A stretch of 64,000 nt of DNA from Nymphaea colorata (taxonomy: Eukaryota; Streptophyta; Magnoliopsida; Nymphaeales; Nymphaeaceae). The position numbers were made by a program, and so were the translations under genes. Below, in pieces: positions 1 through 11,893 of this stretch (position 1 is the first letter of the stretch; each line of letters begins with the position of its first letter). The DNA lies in the NCBI RefSeq assembly GCF_008831285.2, contig NC_045139.1:14366354-14430353 (forward strand). The letters are read 5' to 3'. The notes beneath the pieces are model-generated. The model did not search any database. It saw only the letters and a list, made by a program, of their open reading frames with translations, and was not told where the DNA came from.

Positions 1-601
1 TTTCCCTCTCTTTCCCTCCATCCCTTTCCCTCCCTTTCCCGCCAACCAAACAGGGCGTTACTCCTTGTATGAACTCAATCTTCAAAGCTAAACCACCTTA
101 ATCTCTCCCTTTCTGCAGACGATCTTTAAGATACCAGTTCCTTGAGTCTGGACGTCAATCTTTCTTTCTTTTCCCTGGTTAATCTAATGGAATTAATTTC
201 ATACATGAAAGCAATTAGTTTGAAAGCTCAGACAGTTTTGTCACTATATCTTTCTCTCGCCCGCAGACACACACACATATGCACATGCAGATGCACCCAC
301 CACTTGGACGCCGTGCTTCTCGGCGTGAGTGAGATAGACGAGAAGGCTGCCGAGTACCACCGACGTCAGTGGCGCCGCTGCCAATACCCAGAAGAACCTT
401 GGCCGCCTCTTGCTCTGTTCATGCAGAAAACACAGTCAGCTTTCTATTCCCAAACTCGACCTTCGATCTTTCTTTCCCTCGTTCAATAACAAGAACAATA
501 CACATAAACACCGAAGAACAAAAGATTAAAAGAAACAAAGAAGCCGCATTTGATATTAGCAGCAGGCGCCCACAAGGCCCTCCCCTAGGACCTCCACAAC
601 A
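1..601. other. Pyrimidine-rich flank without a recognisable gene
   Basis: The first 50 bases are almost pure C/T, and further CT- and CA-rich tracts occur near 250-300. Open frames here are short, overlap each other and match no family I know. The stretch lies 3' of the minus-strand RING gene and probably contains its 3' untranslated region. I see no RNA gene or complete transposon. Confidence 0.5.
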
Positions 602-886
602 CTAACCCTGGGTTCTACAGTAGGGGCAATCTGAATGAAAGCTCAGCCATGGGCGCAGGCACTCCGGGTGGTATCTGTGGAGGCATGGAAGATGCATGAC
701 CGTCTGGTGCAAGTGGAAGACATCCAAGCAAACCGGGCAGACCTCCGTCTCCGAGCTGAGTCGGTCCGATACGGCCGTCAGGCAGAAACCATTATTAGCG
801 GCCGAGCACACAGTGACGGTGGGTTCTGATCTCCTATTTGTTGTAGACCCGGACCCGGACATGGTCCCGCGACCCCAACTAAACAT
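602..886 (-). CDS. Small RING-H2 finger protein (putative E3 ubiquitin ligase)
   Basis: RING-H2 proteins bind two zinc ions and recruit E2 enzymes to transfer ubiquitin to substrates. The 94-residue frame carries a complete RING-H2 at its C terminus: C50, C53, C68, H70, H73, C76, C87 and C90, with spacing C-x2-C-x14-C-x-H-x2-H-x2-C-x10-C-x2-C and the usual Trp (W80) of the E2-contact face. The protein stops four residues after the last Cys, so it is little more than the RING plus about 49 residues of low-complexity, Ser/Thr-rich N terminus. The start at 886 is a choice: M9 is a second candidate, and acceptor-like sequences just upstream (near 905-915) leave open that this is the last exon of a longer gene. 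No transmembrane segment is visible. The substrate cannot be predicted. The family assignment is firm; gene extent and activity are uncertain. Confidence 0.68.
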   Translation of the reverse strand: MFSWGRGTMSGSGSTTNRRSEPTVTVCSAANNGFCLTAVSDRLSSETEVCPVCLDVFHLHQTVMHLPCLHRYHPECLRPWLSFHSDCPYCRTQG

Positions 887-1474
887 TCCATTCCATCTGC
901 GTTTGCTACAGCAAAGAAAATCAAATCATCGGTCGCTTCCCACTTTACATAAAATTCCAACGTGATGCTCAATAGCAAATTTGTAGCAAACGTGCGGCAC
1001 GTATATGGAAATTCGTGAAGGTAAGGTCAGGTCCGCTTCGAGACTGTCATGCTTTTGAGGGAAAAAAAAAAAAAGAAAGGCCCACAGCAAAAACTAATCT
1101 TGATTCTAATAAAAGATATGTTAACATTAACGAAATATCCTTTATAAAAACTAATCACCCCCCAGCCAATGGAAAATTTTCCATTTTTTTAAAATGGGTA
1201 TGCATTTTTAAACTTTATGAGCAAATATTGAACAACTTTTTGGATTTTTTAAAAATATTTTGGCGGTTTCTCAAAGAAGATACGAAATCAAGGTTGCTGT
1301 TCACAATTTTGCAGAAAGCGAGAGAGATAGGGGAAACAATGTACTAGTATACCATCACAATATACTAGTATATATAAATCATCAGCAGATCATATCATCG
1401 GATGCATGTGCGAGAGAGAGAGAGAGAGAATGGACTCCCCTTCCCGGCAACAAAGCCCAGCGACCCAAGAAGTT

Positions 1475-1675
1475 TCAGGCCTCTTGGATGTCGACCATGT
1501 CTCCTTCTCCGAGCCGTGCCGCCATTGCGTCACTAAGAAGCGCCATTGCCTGCACACTTCCGACATTATTGTGATGGTCAGTGAAATTCACAGGATCATG
1601 AGCTTCAGGTTTTCCTTCCATATTCGGCCTATCTGCCTCAATGACTACGTCCGCCACTGCTATGAGCAAGCTCAA
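1475..1675 (-). pseudogene. Possible broken exon upstream of the RING gene
   Basis: On the minus strand a 66-codon stretch reads through without stops and has coding-like composition in its last third (MAARLGEGDMVDIQEA), ending at a TGA; the same frame continues sensibly for about 18 codons past that stop (NFLGRWALLPG) before running into a GA repeat. There is no ATG at its beginning. A TATA-like TTATAAAG lies about 45-50 bp further upstream on this strand. It could be a mutated first exon of the RING gene at 602-886 or chance. I do not recognise a family. Confidence 0.2.
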
Positions 1676-2029
1676 TGTCCATTGACATCTTTTCCCGAGA
1701 TGAAAAGGAGAGAGAAGGCTTTATAATGAGGTTAAAGCACAACGTCCGGATGTGTCCAGATCCGAGGTGTGCCTGCTCGCTATGTGATGCTGGATCCAGT
1801 TAAAACTGTGCAATTGTATAACTAGAGATAAGAAGAGAGGGGATGATTTACTACCTGCAGCCAACTGGTTCTCAACCCATCACTAGTAAAAGCCTTACCG
1901 CTTTTGTTCTGCACCAGCCTTTCTTCTTGTACACGAATCAACGTTTTCGGCAATTTCATTTGGTTCAGATTAACTTTATGTTGCCGTTTTGGTTGTTTCC
2001 TTCTCAGTCATTCTAGCCTTCATATGCCT
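1676..2029. other. Intergenic, possibly the distal part of the copia relic
   Basis: No gene recognised. The stretch lies just beyond the detectable gag remnant on the minus strand and may contain further eroded sequence of the same retroelement, but I could not follow an amino-acid match into it. Confidence 0.3.
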
Positions 2030-2700
2030 TTCCGTTGACTGCTGGTAGTAAATCAGCCCCTCTCTTCTTGAAAATGGTATATTCAACCCTTACATCTCTG
2101 GAAAAGATGTCAATGTATATTCATTTGCTTATAGATGAACTTGCTTATAGCAGCAAGTTCATCACAAATAAACTTGAATCCAGTTATGTACTCAGTAATA
2201 GACTTATCTTGTTTTTGATAAGTCTGTAACTTCCTCTTCCATAGAAAATGTCTCTCTTTTGATTTGACTCACGTACAAATGTTGTTGCTGTCTTCCGCAC
2301 TTTTGCTGAAGTCTTGTGTCCAATCACTACACCCAACACCTCTTCAGACAGAGATTTTGTAATCTAGCCTCTAAGCAATCGATCTGATTTCTTCCAAGCA
2401 TTGAAATAAGGATTAAGACTGTTGAAAGGTTCAACAATTTTAGTAATTTTAATGGTAGAACTTGGCATAGGAATAGTGCCATCAATAAACCCAAGAACAT
2501 CCTGGCTTCCTATGAGACCAAGGATCTCAGTTTGTGAGAGCAGAAAATTCTTATGCGTGAGCTTGATCGAGACAAAATTAGCAACATTCACATTTGAAGG
2601 GAAGGAAAACTTAGCTGATGATATTGCTGAGGACGATGCCCTTAAAGTAGCCAGAAAGAAATCAGCAAGAGAAGGTCTTGGAAGAGCTTTAACCCAGTTG
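2030..2700 (-). pseudogene. Ty1/copia gag relic (N-terminal and UBN2 domains)
   Basis: Reading the minus strand gives the copia N-terminal gag signature: KLTHKNFLLSQTEILGLIGS, then DVLGFIDGTIPMP and NPYFNAWKKSDRLLRG. After a stop it continues as SLSEEVLGVVIGHKTSAK (normally tA..W..l) and, following a frameshift, FKFICDELAAISK. This order matches the copia N-terminal domain followed by the UBN2 gag domain. At least one stop and one or more frameshifts break the frame. No protease, integrase or reverse transcriptase was seen, so only the 5' part remains. In an intact element Gag forms the virus-like particle; here it cannot be expressed as a full protein. The frame is preceded by a primer binding site and LTR end, which supports the call. 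Confidence 0.8.
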
Positions 2701-2708
2701 TGATACCA
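2697..2708 (-). promoter_or_regulatory. Retrotransposon primer binding site (initiator tRNA-Met type)
   Basis: On the minus strand the sequence TGGTATCACAAC shares its first eight bases with TGGTATCAGAGC, the usual initiator tRNA-Met primer site of plant copia elements. It sits between the LTR-like end and the gag relic, where the site belongs. The last four bases have drifted. Confidence 0.7.
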
Positions 2709-2830
2709 TAAAAAATGCTCAAGAAGAGAAATTTTATGTGGTTCAGATATTTTCCTACATCCACAGTACTCAGTCATCAAAACGATGATGAGTCTTCTTT
2801 CATTGCCTTAGATTTTATACAAGAGGTTGG
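2709..2830 (-). mobile_element. Eroded copia LTR, R-U5 end
   Basis: Read on the minus strand, this segment has a TATA-like TATAAAATC (near 2815), then GTGGATGTAGG and AACCACATAAAATT, and ends directly at the primer binding site. The GTGGATGTAGG...AACCACRTAAA block is typical of the R-U5 part of plant copia LTRs. The outer (U3) border cannot be fixed; the LTR must extend beyond 2830. No second LTR was found, so the element is truncated. Confidence 0.65.
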
Positions 2831-4997
2831 TCGATTACAATAAGTTTTTGAGTTTCTTTCAGCCTTAATTAGGGAATTTTGTTTCCATAATATTGCCAGA
2901 ACCACGCACCTGATTTGTAGCTACTTATGGTGTCAGATCCTTCTTTCCATAATTCATATATGAGAATTGTGATCATGCATTGTCTTCTTTTTCAAGTTTA
3001 TCATGCAATATTTTCTTTTCAACCTGAGTTGCTATGATTGTGGGTAGGTGTTATTTCTTCTAAAAGTTGACTCATGGTGAACTCCAAGGGCACAACTCCC
3101 CATGTATCAAAGATGTGACACACACACAACTATAGATATAAAAGATTGAGACAATGAATACATGCGAAATGCAGAAATTATTATTAGGAAAATAAAATCT
3201 TTTAAATAAGATGGACATTAAGTTTAGGCATGGGGCCTGAACCTGAAAAAACTAGCCCGAACCCTCGACCCGATCTGAAGAAGTGTGTGTATAATGTCTT
3301 TCTATTAAAAAAAATCAGAGGAGATAGATCTTCCATTTGAGGAAGAGAGAAGCCCACCTTATACCGTGTGATTGCATGATGCATAGGGTAGTTGAGGGTT
3401 GCTCAGCTGTCCAATTATTATTAGATCCAATTATATATTTTTGTTTGATCAAGCACATAACATGGAGAGCGATAACATGAATTTATATTAATTGGACAAA
3501 GTGTATCTACTTCGCTTCTTCTCTGTTAATGCCAGTAATGTATATGAGAGTCTCATCAATTATTGTAGAGGCTAATGATGCAAGAGGAGTATCTTGAACA
3601 AAGCTGTTAGGCTTAAAGCTACACTGGAAATATTATTTAACGAGCGTAGTCATTTCAATATTTTTAGACTTTCTTCTTTATTTGTATTGATGTGACAGAT
3701 TGGAGGCTCACCAATTAACCAACTAAGAGATGGCGTCATATTTTACACTTTTATGGACAGAGTATGCCTCTGAGTCGTGAGTCGTGAGAGATTGACGATC
3801 GGCCAACCAAGAAGTGGCGTCGATGGGGTTCATGGAAGAAAATGTGGTCAAGTGAGGAGGTGTCTATTCGTCGACTTTTATGGAGGTCAGGCCAAATGTA
3901 TTTAAGAAAGCCACTTGTAATTACGAACTAATTTAGGGATTGACTGCCCTTGCCATTGCGCTTTCATTAAAAAAGAAAACAGGTTGCTTTTGTCCAATTG
4001 AAAATGTGTGGCGTTCTTCTTGGAAGGGTTGGTTTGAATGGGATTAGAACCTAACAAATTAATTGAAGATCAAGGGAATCCTTTATTGCCTGTTGACTAT
4101 TTAACATAAAACTAAACAATTAATAACATTTAGGAGGTGTTTGGTTGACACTTCAAAACCAACCAGGTTTTTGGACAAACTCAGTTTTGACAAAACCCAA
4201 TTTTGTAAAACTAAAAAATAAAAAATTTGGTTCCCATTAGGTTATTCAAAAACATGCATCTCCCAAACCTGTAGGACTCGATGCTTTCGGGTAAGTACGT
4301 AACTCATGACCCAGTTTGATGGCGATCTGACTCGGGTCAATTACAATATATATATTGCAAAGAACATTGCCAGTATCCACCAACGTCTGCTCCTCTTTCC
4401 TCATTTCTGCCATCCTTTTTCTTCTTCTTCAAGATGATATTAGAAAGCTGAGCTTATTTACCCATTAATGAACGAACAGCTATATATATGTCGCATTCAT
4501 GTGTGATGGATATATGTGTCGTTTCTTCCTTTTTTCCAGATTTCAGAAAATGTCTGAATATATGTCCTGAAGTTTTGCTTACTTTGGAATGGAAAAAGGC
4601 ACCACCATCAATTATTCGAGGATACTTTACTAGCATGGATCTAAGGTAAATTCATGAAACATTAACAGCAAACGACTTCGAGGCACGCACTTGTGAGTAA
4701 ATGTTTCATACAATTGTTAACATCAACAAGAGTAAGTGCACTAATCTTTATCGGATATTATTGATCTCAACTTAATTTGTATTATTTATATTGCACTTTT
4801 GTTGGAACTTCTATAAATTAATCATCATTCCAATTATGCATAAGACATTTGAAAAAAGTATCAAGGGCAACTATATACTAATACCAAAAGCTGATGGCCC
4901 AATGTGGGATGACATTAGTGATATACCTACAACTTGGTTAGTCAAAGGAAAAGAAAAATTGTGGAGATGTATGTTGGTGTTGATAGGCAAGTATCCA
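2831..4997. other. AT-rich intergenic DNA
   Basis: Possibly includes the rest of the copia U3. A segment near 4134-4150 begins like a MITE end (AGGTGTTTGGTTG), but no matching inverted end was found. No gene recognised. Confidence 0.4.
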
Positions 4998-5185
4998 TTA
5001 ATTCAAACATGTCCCACTTTTATACTAAGCTCGGACCCTTTTGTCTAGCATATCCCAACCCACCCCTAGCAGTTTCAACTCCGGATCAAAACAGTTAATT
5101 CAAGTATGTCCTACTTTTATACTAACCCCGGACCCTTTGGTCTAACAGATCACAACCCACCCCTAACAGTTTCAACTCCAGCTCC
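4998..5185. repeat. Two diverged direct copies of a ~90-bp unit (period 97 bp)
   Basis: Copy 1 (4998-5087) and copy 2 (5095-5184) share, with about ten mismatches, the run from TTAATTCAA through ACTTTTATACTAA, GGACCCTTTTGTCTA, CCCAACCCACCCCTA and AGTTTCAACTCC. The copies are close enough to be a local duplication. No function is apparent. Confidence 0.8.
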
Positions 5186-5189
5186 AAAA

Positions 5190-6921
5190 AAGATAGGAGA
5201 TAGGATAATCAACCACTTACTAACCTCTTTTATAAGTTTTTGAAGATCTCTAATAATCTTTAGTTCGAAAGTAAACTTCTTAAAGTGGGATGTTACACTG
5301 TCATGTTGAAATAAAAAACCCCCTCCATGCACAACGTAATGTCAAGACCTTAACTTGCATGTTAATCTCGTCGTTTTCATGGATTAAACTACTTATTCTA
5401 TATCTAATCACTAAAATTGAAAGATTAATAACCTGAACTAATTGTATCTTCAAAAATATTATACTTTACGTTCGATACTTGACTAAAAGCAACAACGCTC
5501 TGGCGACCTTTTCATTGATCTTTGTTACATTATTTCAAAGGTATAAAAAAATAAAAGGAAAAGTTAAGCCCGTTAATTTTGAAAGGGGCCAAAATATAGG
5601 TGCTTTCTTTTTTAGAAAGATTCATCCTAATGGACCATAGAATAACATAAAAAAATTAAGCAAATTGAAGGTCGCATGCAGAAAGAAAATCACTAAAAAA
5701 CAACAAAGTAAAAATTTCATTTACTTTACCTACCTTTTCACTGTAAACAAAAAAAATGAACCTTATTGCTATTAATTTGATCCATCTTTCCCTGTAGCTA
5801 TAACATAAACGCCTGAGAATAAAATCTATCATCTTGAAACAAGCGACAATTGGTTCTTTTTTATGTTGCTTTATTAAGTAGAAGATTGTTTACTCACTCT
5901 AATTGGGAAAAAAAAAAGATCATTCTGCTCAACTTCTCCAAAATATAGTCTAAGGTATTATGAACGCAAGTCATAAAGGTAGACGTTTCTTTAACAACCA
6001 ACAGCAAAAAATTATGCTCATATCAAACAATTGAGGAATCTAACTGACCTATTTTGACCAGAATGTAGGTCCCTAGCTAGATAAAACGAAAACTATCCCA
6101 AAAGCAATACGATTTCCAATCGCAAGACTTGAGCCGCCTTTGTTCTATTTGTCGATAACCAAAAAATATTCCAAACAGTATGGTCAGGGTGAGGAACAGA
6201 TTTCCTACTTCTGACTAAGACTTCCCTAATTATTAGCATCACATGTGTTGTCACACAGCGTAAAAAATAAACAAATTAAAGAGAGGTCAACACTGTATAT
6301 TAATTCGTAGCCCTGTAACCTAACATGAGAAGAACTTACACATTCATTTTGCAGTAATTAATTGGTGAGCGAAATTAGTGCTGACGGTTTGCTGCTAAAG
6401 TGGTGAGATTTATAAATCACCCTTGTATATCAATTGCTGCAAATCAATCAATCCTTAAGAGAGTGAACGACAGAAATCTCATACACACTATTTTATGCTA
6501 TTTTTCTCATGAGAATTTTTTAACTCTAGCTGAGTCTTCTCGATTGCCAATCATGTATACGAGTGGTTGGTGTTGGGCTATGAGTGATGTGTGCTTTTTG
6601 GTTGTGATGGTAGGTGAGGTTTGGGTTTTACGCATGGAATGATTGATTTTATCCCCTGCTGTGGGCCTTCTCAGAAAAAGGAAGAAGCAGAATTGTCTCT
6701 GTGGATGGCTGGAGATGGTGTGTGTGTGTCTGAGAGAGAGAGAGAGAGTCGGAGAGAAAGTGATTGCACTTTTCTCTCTGGCGGTGGTGGAAGGGGTCAA
6801 CTGAATGTGTATCTGCCTGTGTATGTGGAAAAGGAGAAGGGTGCAGCTGGTGACGGTGCAACTGCAAGTCTGCAACCTCCACACGGTATAAGGAGAGTGC
6901 CAAGACTGAGAATGGGTATAG

Positions 6922-6973
<52 letters not shown>

Positions 6974-8810
6974 TTTAATTTTTCTTTCAACCTGTATGTG
7001 GCTTTATAAAGTTTCTGACGTTATCATCGATGTTTGAAGGACATGATTAGATCAGTATGCTATATTTCTAAAGCCAAAATTTTTGAATTGAAGTAATGAA
7101 CAATTTTGGTGTTGGCCCTAGTGAGAGGAATCGATGGATTTGCGCATGAATAAGAGAAATAGCTTCATTGAGCAGATCTTGTATACCGATGGTGGTTCCG
7201 TCTATGATCAGGAACATGCTTTAGCGTAAAAGGCATGAATATCCTGTAAAATCTTCAACGTCCACCGGTTCCTAATGCTCAGGCCCTGGGAAACTTTCAA
7301 AGGATTTGCTCCTTTAGTTTAACTTTAAAATAACCACGAAACACCGAATTGGCTTCTTCCTGTAGAGTACATTATTCAAAACTTAAAAGCATGCAATTGA
7401 TTCTTGCCATGATTCTACATATGCAATGAATCACATTAAAATCATCGATTCTTATTCCGTTATGAAAGTGATTCTCATTATACTAGAAGTCATGTGTTTC
7501 ATGTACCTCAGTTATTAGTGATTGTAACAGATATTAAGTGCATCACAGCGCTCCAATTGCAATTTGTCAGACAGAGAGATAGACGCATGCTGTAATGATC
7601 GCTCCATTTCCTAGACAGTAGCAAATGCAGAAAACCATTTGTCTGCAAATGATTGAACATCTTTTCGACAATTCTTTTGGCCTATAACTCATCATGTTGA
7701 AAAGGAAATGCGTGATATAGGACAGGGCCGCTGCCACTTTTGAACGCCATCGACCCAACTCGATCATTTCAATAAAAATCTTGAATCACTGCATGATGTC
7801 TATGAAACCATGTATAGTTTTAATTAATTAACGATATATATGGACTAAGAAATCATAGACACAACCATGGTTCGTCCACCTGCGATTGTTCATCTGATTG
7901 TCGTGTAAGAATAAGCTCCATTATTTTTGTTGTTTAAAGTGAAATATGACCTTCAATTAGTTGCTTGGGAAATGGAATTGCGGCCAGTGGAAGTCAAGCA
8001 AACCCAGAAATAAGTTATAATTAACCCACCTTTTGACTACTTCTGGATTAAAAATGGCCAGAAAGCTCGAAAGAATTATGGATTTGCTCAGAATCTTCAA
8101 TCTCAGGGGATCAACTTTTCTTTTTCTTCCAACTAAAAAACGACAAAAAAGGAACCGGATCAAAATCGTTTGTGACTTGGAACTGGCTGTTGATTAATTT
8201 CTATCTGAACTAGATCGAGTATCTGAAAATTATGAGGAATCTGTCGAGCTTATAAAGTGAGAGAGAAGCGCCTATCTACTTCAACGGCCATTGTTCAGGT
8301 CGAACTCAGATGAAGATCCGATCCACCCACTTGCTTCCCCTGTGACACTATGAGGTTGTATGGGTTAAATAATTGGACCTTTTTATTATTTGTAGTTGTT
8401 GTGGCCCCAAGAAACGTGCTTTCTTCTCTTGTTTTGGTTTCTTTCTTTCCTGAAAAAAGTTCAGGGATCAAAAAGCTAATCATACAAGATGGGGGAAAAA
8501 GGAGGAAAAGTGACACAGAGAGAGTAGTTCAACTTTCATCTGTTGAAATATTATGTGGAACGAAAGCAGATTCTTCTTTTGAAAAGGGCTTACAAAGCGT
8601 TTATGATACAAATAGATCTCAGAAGACCACATGAATGGCCGCCTCTTGTCGTTCTTTTGATAAGAAGCATCGAGAGAATGCACTGTCTCTGTCTGTGGAA
8701 TAAGTGCCACGAAATGTGGGAAATGAATTATTTTGTAATCAATGAGGATTACACACACAGACACATCTATATACCTATAGCGAGAGCGAGAGAAAGAGAA
8801 TGGGTTCAAG
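5190..8810. other. Gene-poor AT-rich stretch with microsatellites
   Basis: No gene recognised on either strand. Frames of 110-140 codons around 6500-7040 are produced by GA, GT and GACA repeats and are not credible proteins. A minus-strand frame at 7957-8163 and others near 8300-8850 lack any family signature. Confidence 0.5.
6720..6973. repeat. Compound GT / GA / GACA microsatellite cluster
   Basis: The cluster holds (TG)n then (GA)n at about 6721-6746, a second GA tract at about 6920-6943, and a clean GACA tetranucleotide array at about 6943-6972 (roughly 7.5 units). Likely length-polymorphic. The Arg/Glu- and Asp/Arg/Gln-rich translations here are artefacts of the repeats. Confidence 0.85.
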
Positions 8811-8973
8811 CAGTGGTGGAGCCAGCTGGTGTGGGCATTTGCCCACATCAGCCCACTAAAGTTACATATAGAAACTTCATTAATTTTTAGGTTTTATACA
8901 CATGAATGTCTCTTAAAGATTGAAATTTAAAATTAGAGTGCCACTTATTTGTAAATTTCTGGTTCCACCACTA
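8811..8973. mobile_element. hAT-like MITE (~160 bp)
   Basis: The ends form a terminal inverted repeat: AGTGGTGGAGCCAG at 8812-8825 and CTGGTTCCACCACT at 8959-8972, 13 of 14 matching. CAGTGGNGGAGCCAG ends are typical of short non-autonomous hAT elements in plants. The interior contains a small palindrome, TGGGCATTTGCCCA. The flanks GGTTCAAG and GCTTCAAA resemble a decayed 8-bp target duplication. There is no coding capacity. Confidence 0.72.
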
Positions 8974-11057
8974 GCTTCAAAGGAGTTCCAAGAGTGAAAT
9001 ATGGGGCCACATGGAAAGAAAAGCAAGCACCCAATGAGAATGGAGTTGAAAGAAGAAAGCTCTACTCCTTTTGGGAGTGCGTGCTTTGATGTGGTATGGA
9101 ACCAGAACTCCCTCTCACCACCACCTCCATACAGTACTCACACGCTCCAGATTCCACACATTGTAATCTCTCTCTCCATCTCTCTTTCTCTTTCTCTGTC
9201 CCTGTCCCTGTCACGGAACCAACCAATTCTTCTTCCTTCCCCGGTCACATTAATCGACATGTTGTTTTCCCCGACTTCCTCGAGTGAGTCGTGCCTCTGG
9301 TCAATGTATTGGTCGCTTGAGTCCAAAACAAAATTTTCTTGCTCTTCTGTGCCATCCTACGCACGTATCTGCTGTAGGCCATTAATTGTATGGAGAAATT
9401 AAACGATAACCGTGCTCCTTGACGATGAGTTGATCGAATAATGATAAATCTGGTTAAATGTTTGTATATAATTGATTTATTAACGATGATGAAGGCCGAA
9501 CCGACCAATACCACAACCCACAAATTTTTATGAAAAGGAAAGATAACGTGTTGCTTGTGACATGGCAGAATTAGTATTAAAGGGACACCTACGATATGTA
9601 AGATTGAATCTTCCACTTACGATGGTATTATGATGATGAATTGATGATGGGATTAACTTGCTGTGTTATCAATGGTTGACACCGTATCATGGGGAGGAGC
9701 TGAGGTCATGTGATTTGGCTGTTCGAAGGATTTTCTTTGAACTGGACGCGGATTTTGTGGTCATAACCGCACCAACAAAATAAAATCTCTGCAACATCTA
9801 GAGGTGGCCTTGTATGCCAAGTGGCGCGAAAACTTCACCGTGTATGTGCTGTCTGCCATGTGGATCATAATGGACTTCAATCTTATCATCTCCCATCTTG
9901 CGCCACAGGGAATTTGCTGCCGAAAGGAGATCTAAAGCGAAAAAAGGGAAGAGAGAAGGTTGCGATTGGGTCGATTTGATTTCTGGAAGACCTTCATCCG
10001 AATCCAAACTGTTTGCCTTCCCCAGTCACTATCATAATAACCATGAAAGTTTAATAAGGTCAATTGTGTTAAATGAACCAGTGATTCTCCTGGTCGAACA
10101 GGAACCCAATGGTGGTTGTTCCATTGATGTGGACTAACCACTTAGTTTTCGCTCAAAAGAGGACATGAACAACGTTGTTTCCAATTCTTTTGCATCATTA
10201 TGTATGCAAACCAGCTTCTTTTTCTTAATTACTTAAGCGTAAGGAGCGATTATTTAGTGAACACTTACATATGTATGTATGTATATCTGTATATATTTAT
10301 CACGATGTTTGCTTTCGGAAGTTACAATAATTTAGCGCTTGTTCTCAAACGACAACTTGCAAGAACATTTGTCGATGCATGGCTTCACGTGCAATAGTTC
10401 GAAACTGGAAAATTGTAAAGAAAGGAATATGCAGGCGTATATGAACTGGAAAATCTAATGGATGAACAACAAAACAAATTTGAAAAAGCTATGGAAGGAT
10501 AAGAGATTCTTAGACAGAAACACGGATAGCTAGCTAGACACCCATGTCCTCTATCAGTTTGAATTATTAAAGAGAGGCATGATTGCAACGTTGAAGTATG
10601 TTTCTTCTTCTTGTGTTTTTGCGGTTGCTGATGATCCTATGCTCCTTCGCACCTTCACATACGGCAGCGGAAAAGACGTTTTCCTTCATTTCTATATGTA
10701 GTTGTCTGTTTGGAATTTTCATCAACTCATAAAATGCCAAATTACGATACATGGCACTTGCCCATTCCTCACAAGTCACAAGCTTCAGTTTAGTTCTTAC
10801 GGGTATGACAGAAAGGGAGAGAGGGAGTCAAATGTGTACGTCTGCTTGTGAGTGTGTGTCTGTACTTATGTATATGGGAATTGAAATTGATTGACTGCCG
10901 GATGTTGCCCTTAACGTTGAAAATTTTAAAAACATCATTAAAAATCTTTAGCACAGGGCCATTAGCGGCGGTTTATGGTATATCAACAATGTATGGTTCT
11001 TTCAGTAATGCTTTATATGGTTTTAGCAACGAGTTTAAATTTTTTAGGCGGCTGCTG

Positions 11058-11060
<3 letters not shown>
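8974..11060. other. Intergenic, no gene recognised
   Basis: Contains a TC-rich tract near 9166-9215 and several frames of 60-130 codons without family signatures. The longest minus-strand frame (9245-9616) overlaps other frames and has no supporting feature. Confidence 0.45.

Positions 11061-11127
<67 letters not shown>
11061..11127. repeat. (CT)15-(AT)18 compound microsatellite
   Basis: Thirty bases of perfect CT repeat (11061-11090) run directly into 37 bases of AT repeat (11091-11127). Confidence 0.95.
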
Positions 11128-11129
<2 letters not shown>

Positions 11130-11750
11130 TTCTTGGTAGGTCTACGTTAAAAGATATACGACAGGAGAAGATGCATGTTAGTAGGGTAGGAAAGTTGTGT
11201 TGTTATGTGCATGGCAGCACCTGCCCCAAGTGGGATGCCTGTGCTTCATAAATGCATTTCTCGGGAGACAGGTTTCTGTATTATATAACATACAATGACT
11301 TGTCATACTCGCCGTCGCCTCATCGGTATTATAAACTTGTAGGTGAATGCATCTTTTACAACCCCGCGAACTTAGTGTAGCACCGGCGAGCCGCTGCCCT
11401 GCAAGAGGTCACTGCGTGGAATGTCCAGCCGTATACTTGGGCAGGGCGCGTTGCTGTTTCTTGAGATAGAAAAGGGATCTATTCCCGGGCAAAAATAAAC
11501 AGTGAAAAAACTTTTACTTCTTACCACAGACGAATGAATCAAACATGCCATAAATGTATGTACGCGTTTGGTTTGTCACACAAGAAAAGATAAATTTTGC
11601 TACATTGGATACGCCGTCTCATTTGCAGCCCTTATTTTCTAAGTGATGCTTGGTGTGTACGTGTTTGCGTGAAGTGCATCAGCTGGGCAAGAGGAATAAA
11701 TGGCGACTATTGTGTAGCTTTTAAAAGGTGACCTCACAAAGTGGGGAATC

Positions 11751-11893
11751 TCCCTGAGGCAAAGAATGACCACGACATAAGCATTTTCAAAAGAAACACC
11801 TGTTCTATTCTTTCCTCCCTGAGGCAAAGAATGACCACGACATGAGCATTTTCACAATCTCAAAAGGGAAAAGAAGCACCTGTTCTATTCTTT
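11751..11893. repeat. Tandem duplication, ~65-bp period
   Basis: The block TCCCTGAGGCAAAGAATGAC...TGTTCTATTC occurs at 11751-11813 and again at 11816-11893. The second copy has an internal insertion of about 14 bp before GAAGCACCTG. Apart from that insertion the copies are almost identical, so the duplication is fairly young. Confidence 0.85.

Noticed and set aside
4130..4290. MITE-like start AGGTGTTTGGTTG
   Set aside because: No matching inverted end within 1 kb and no target duplication.
6621..7037. 138-codon frame with RERERE and TDRQTD runs
   Set aside because: Encoded by GA and GACA microsatellites; not a protein.
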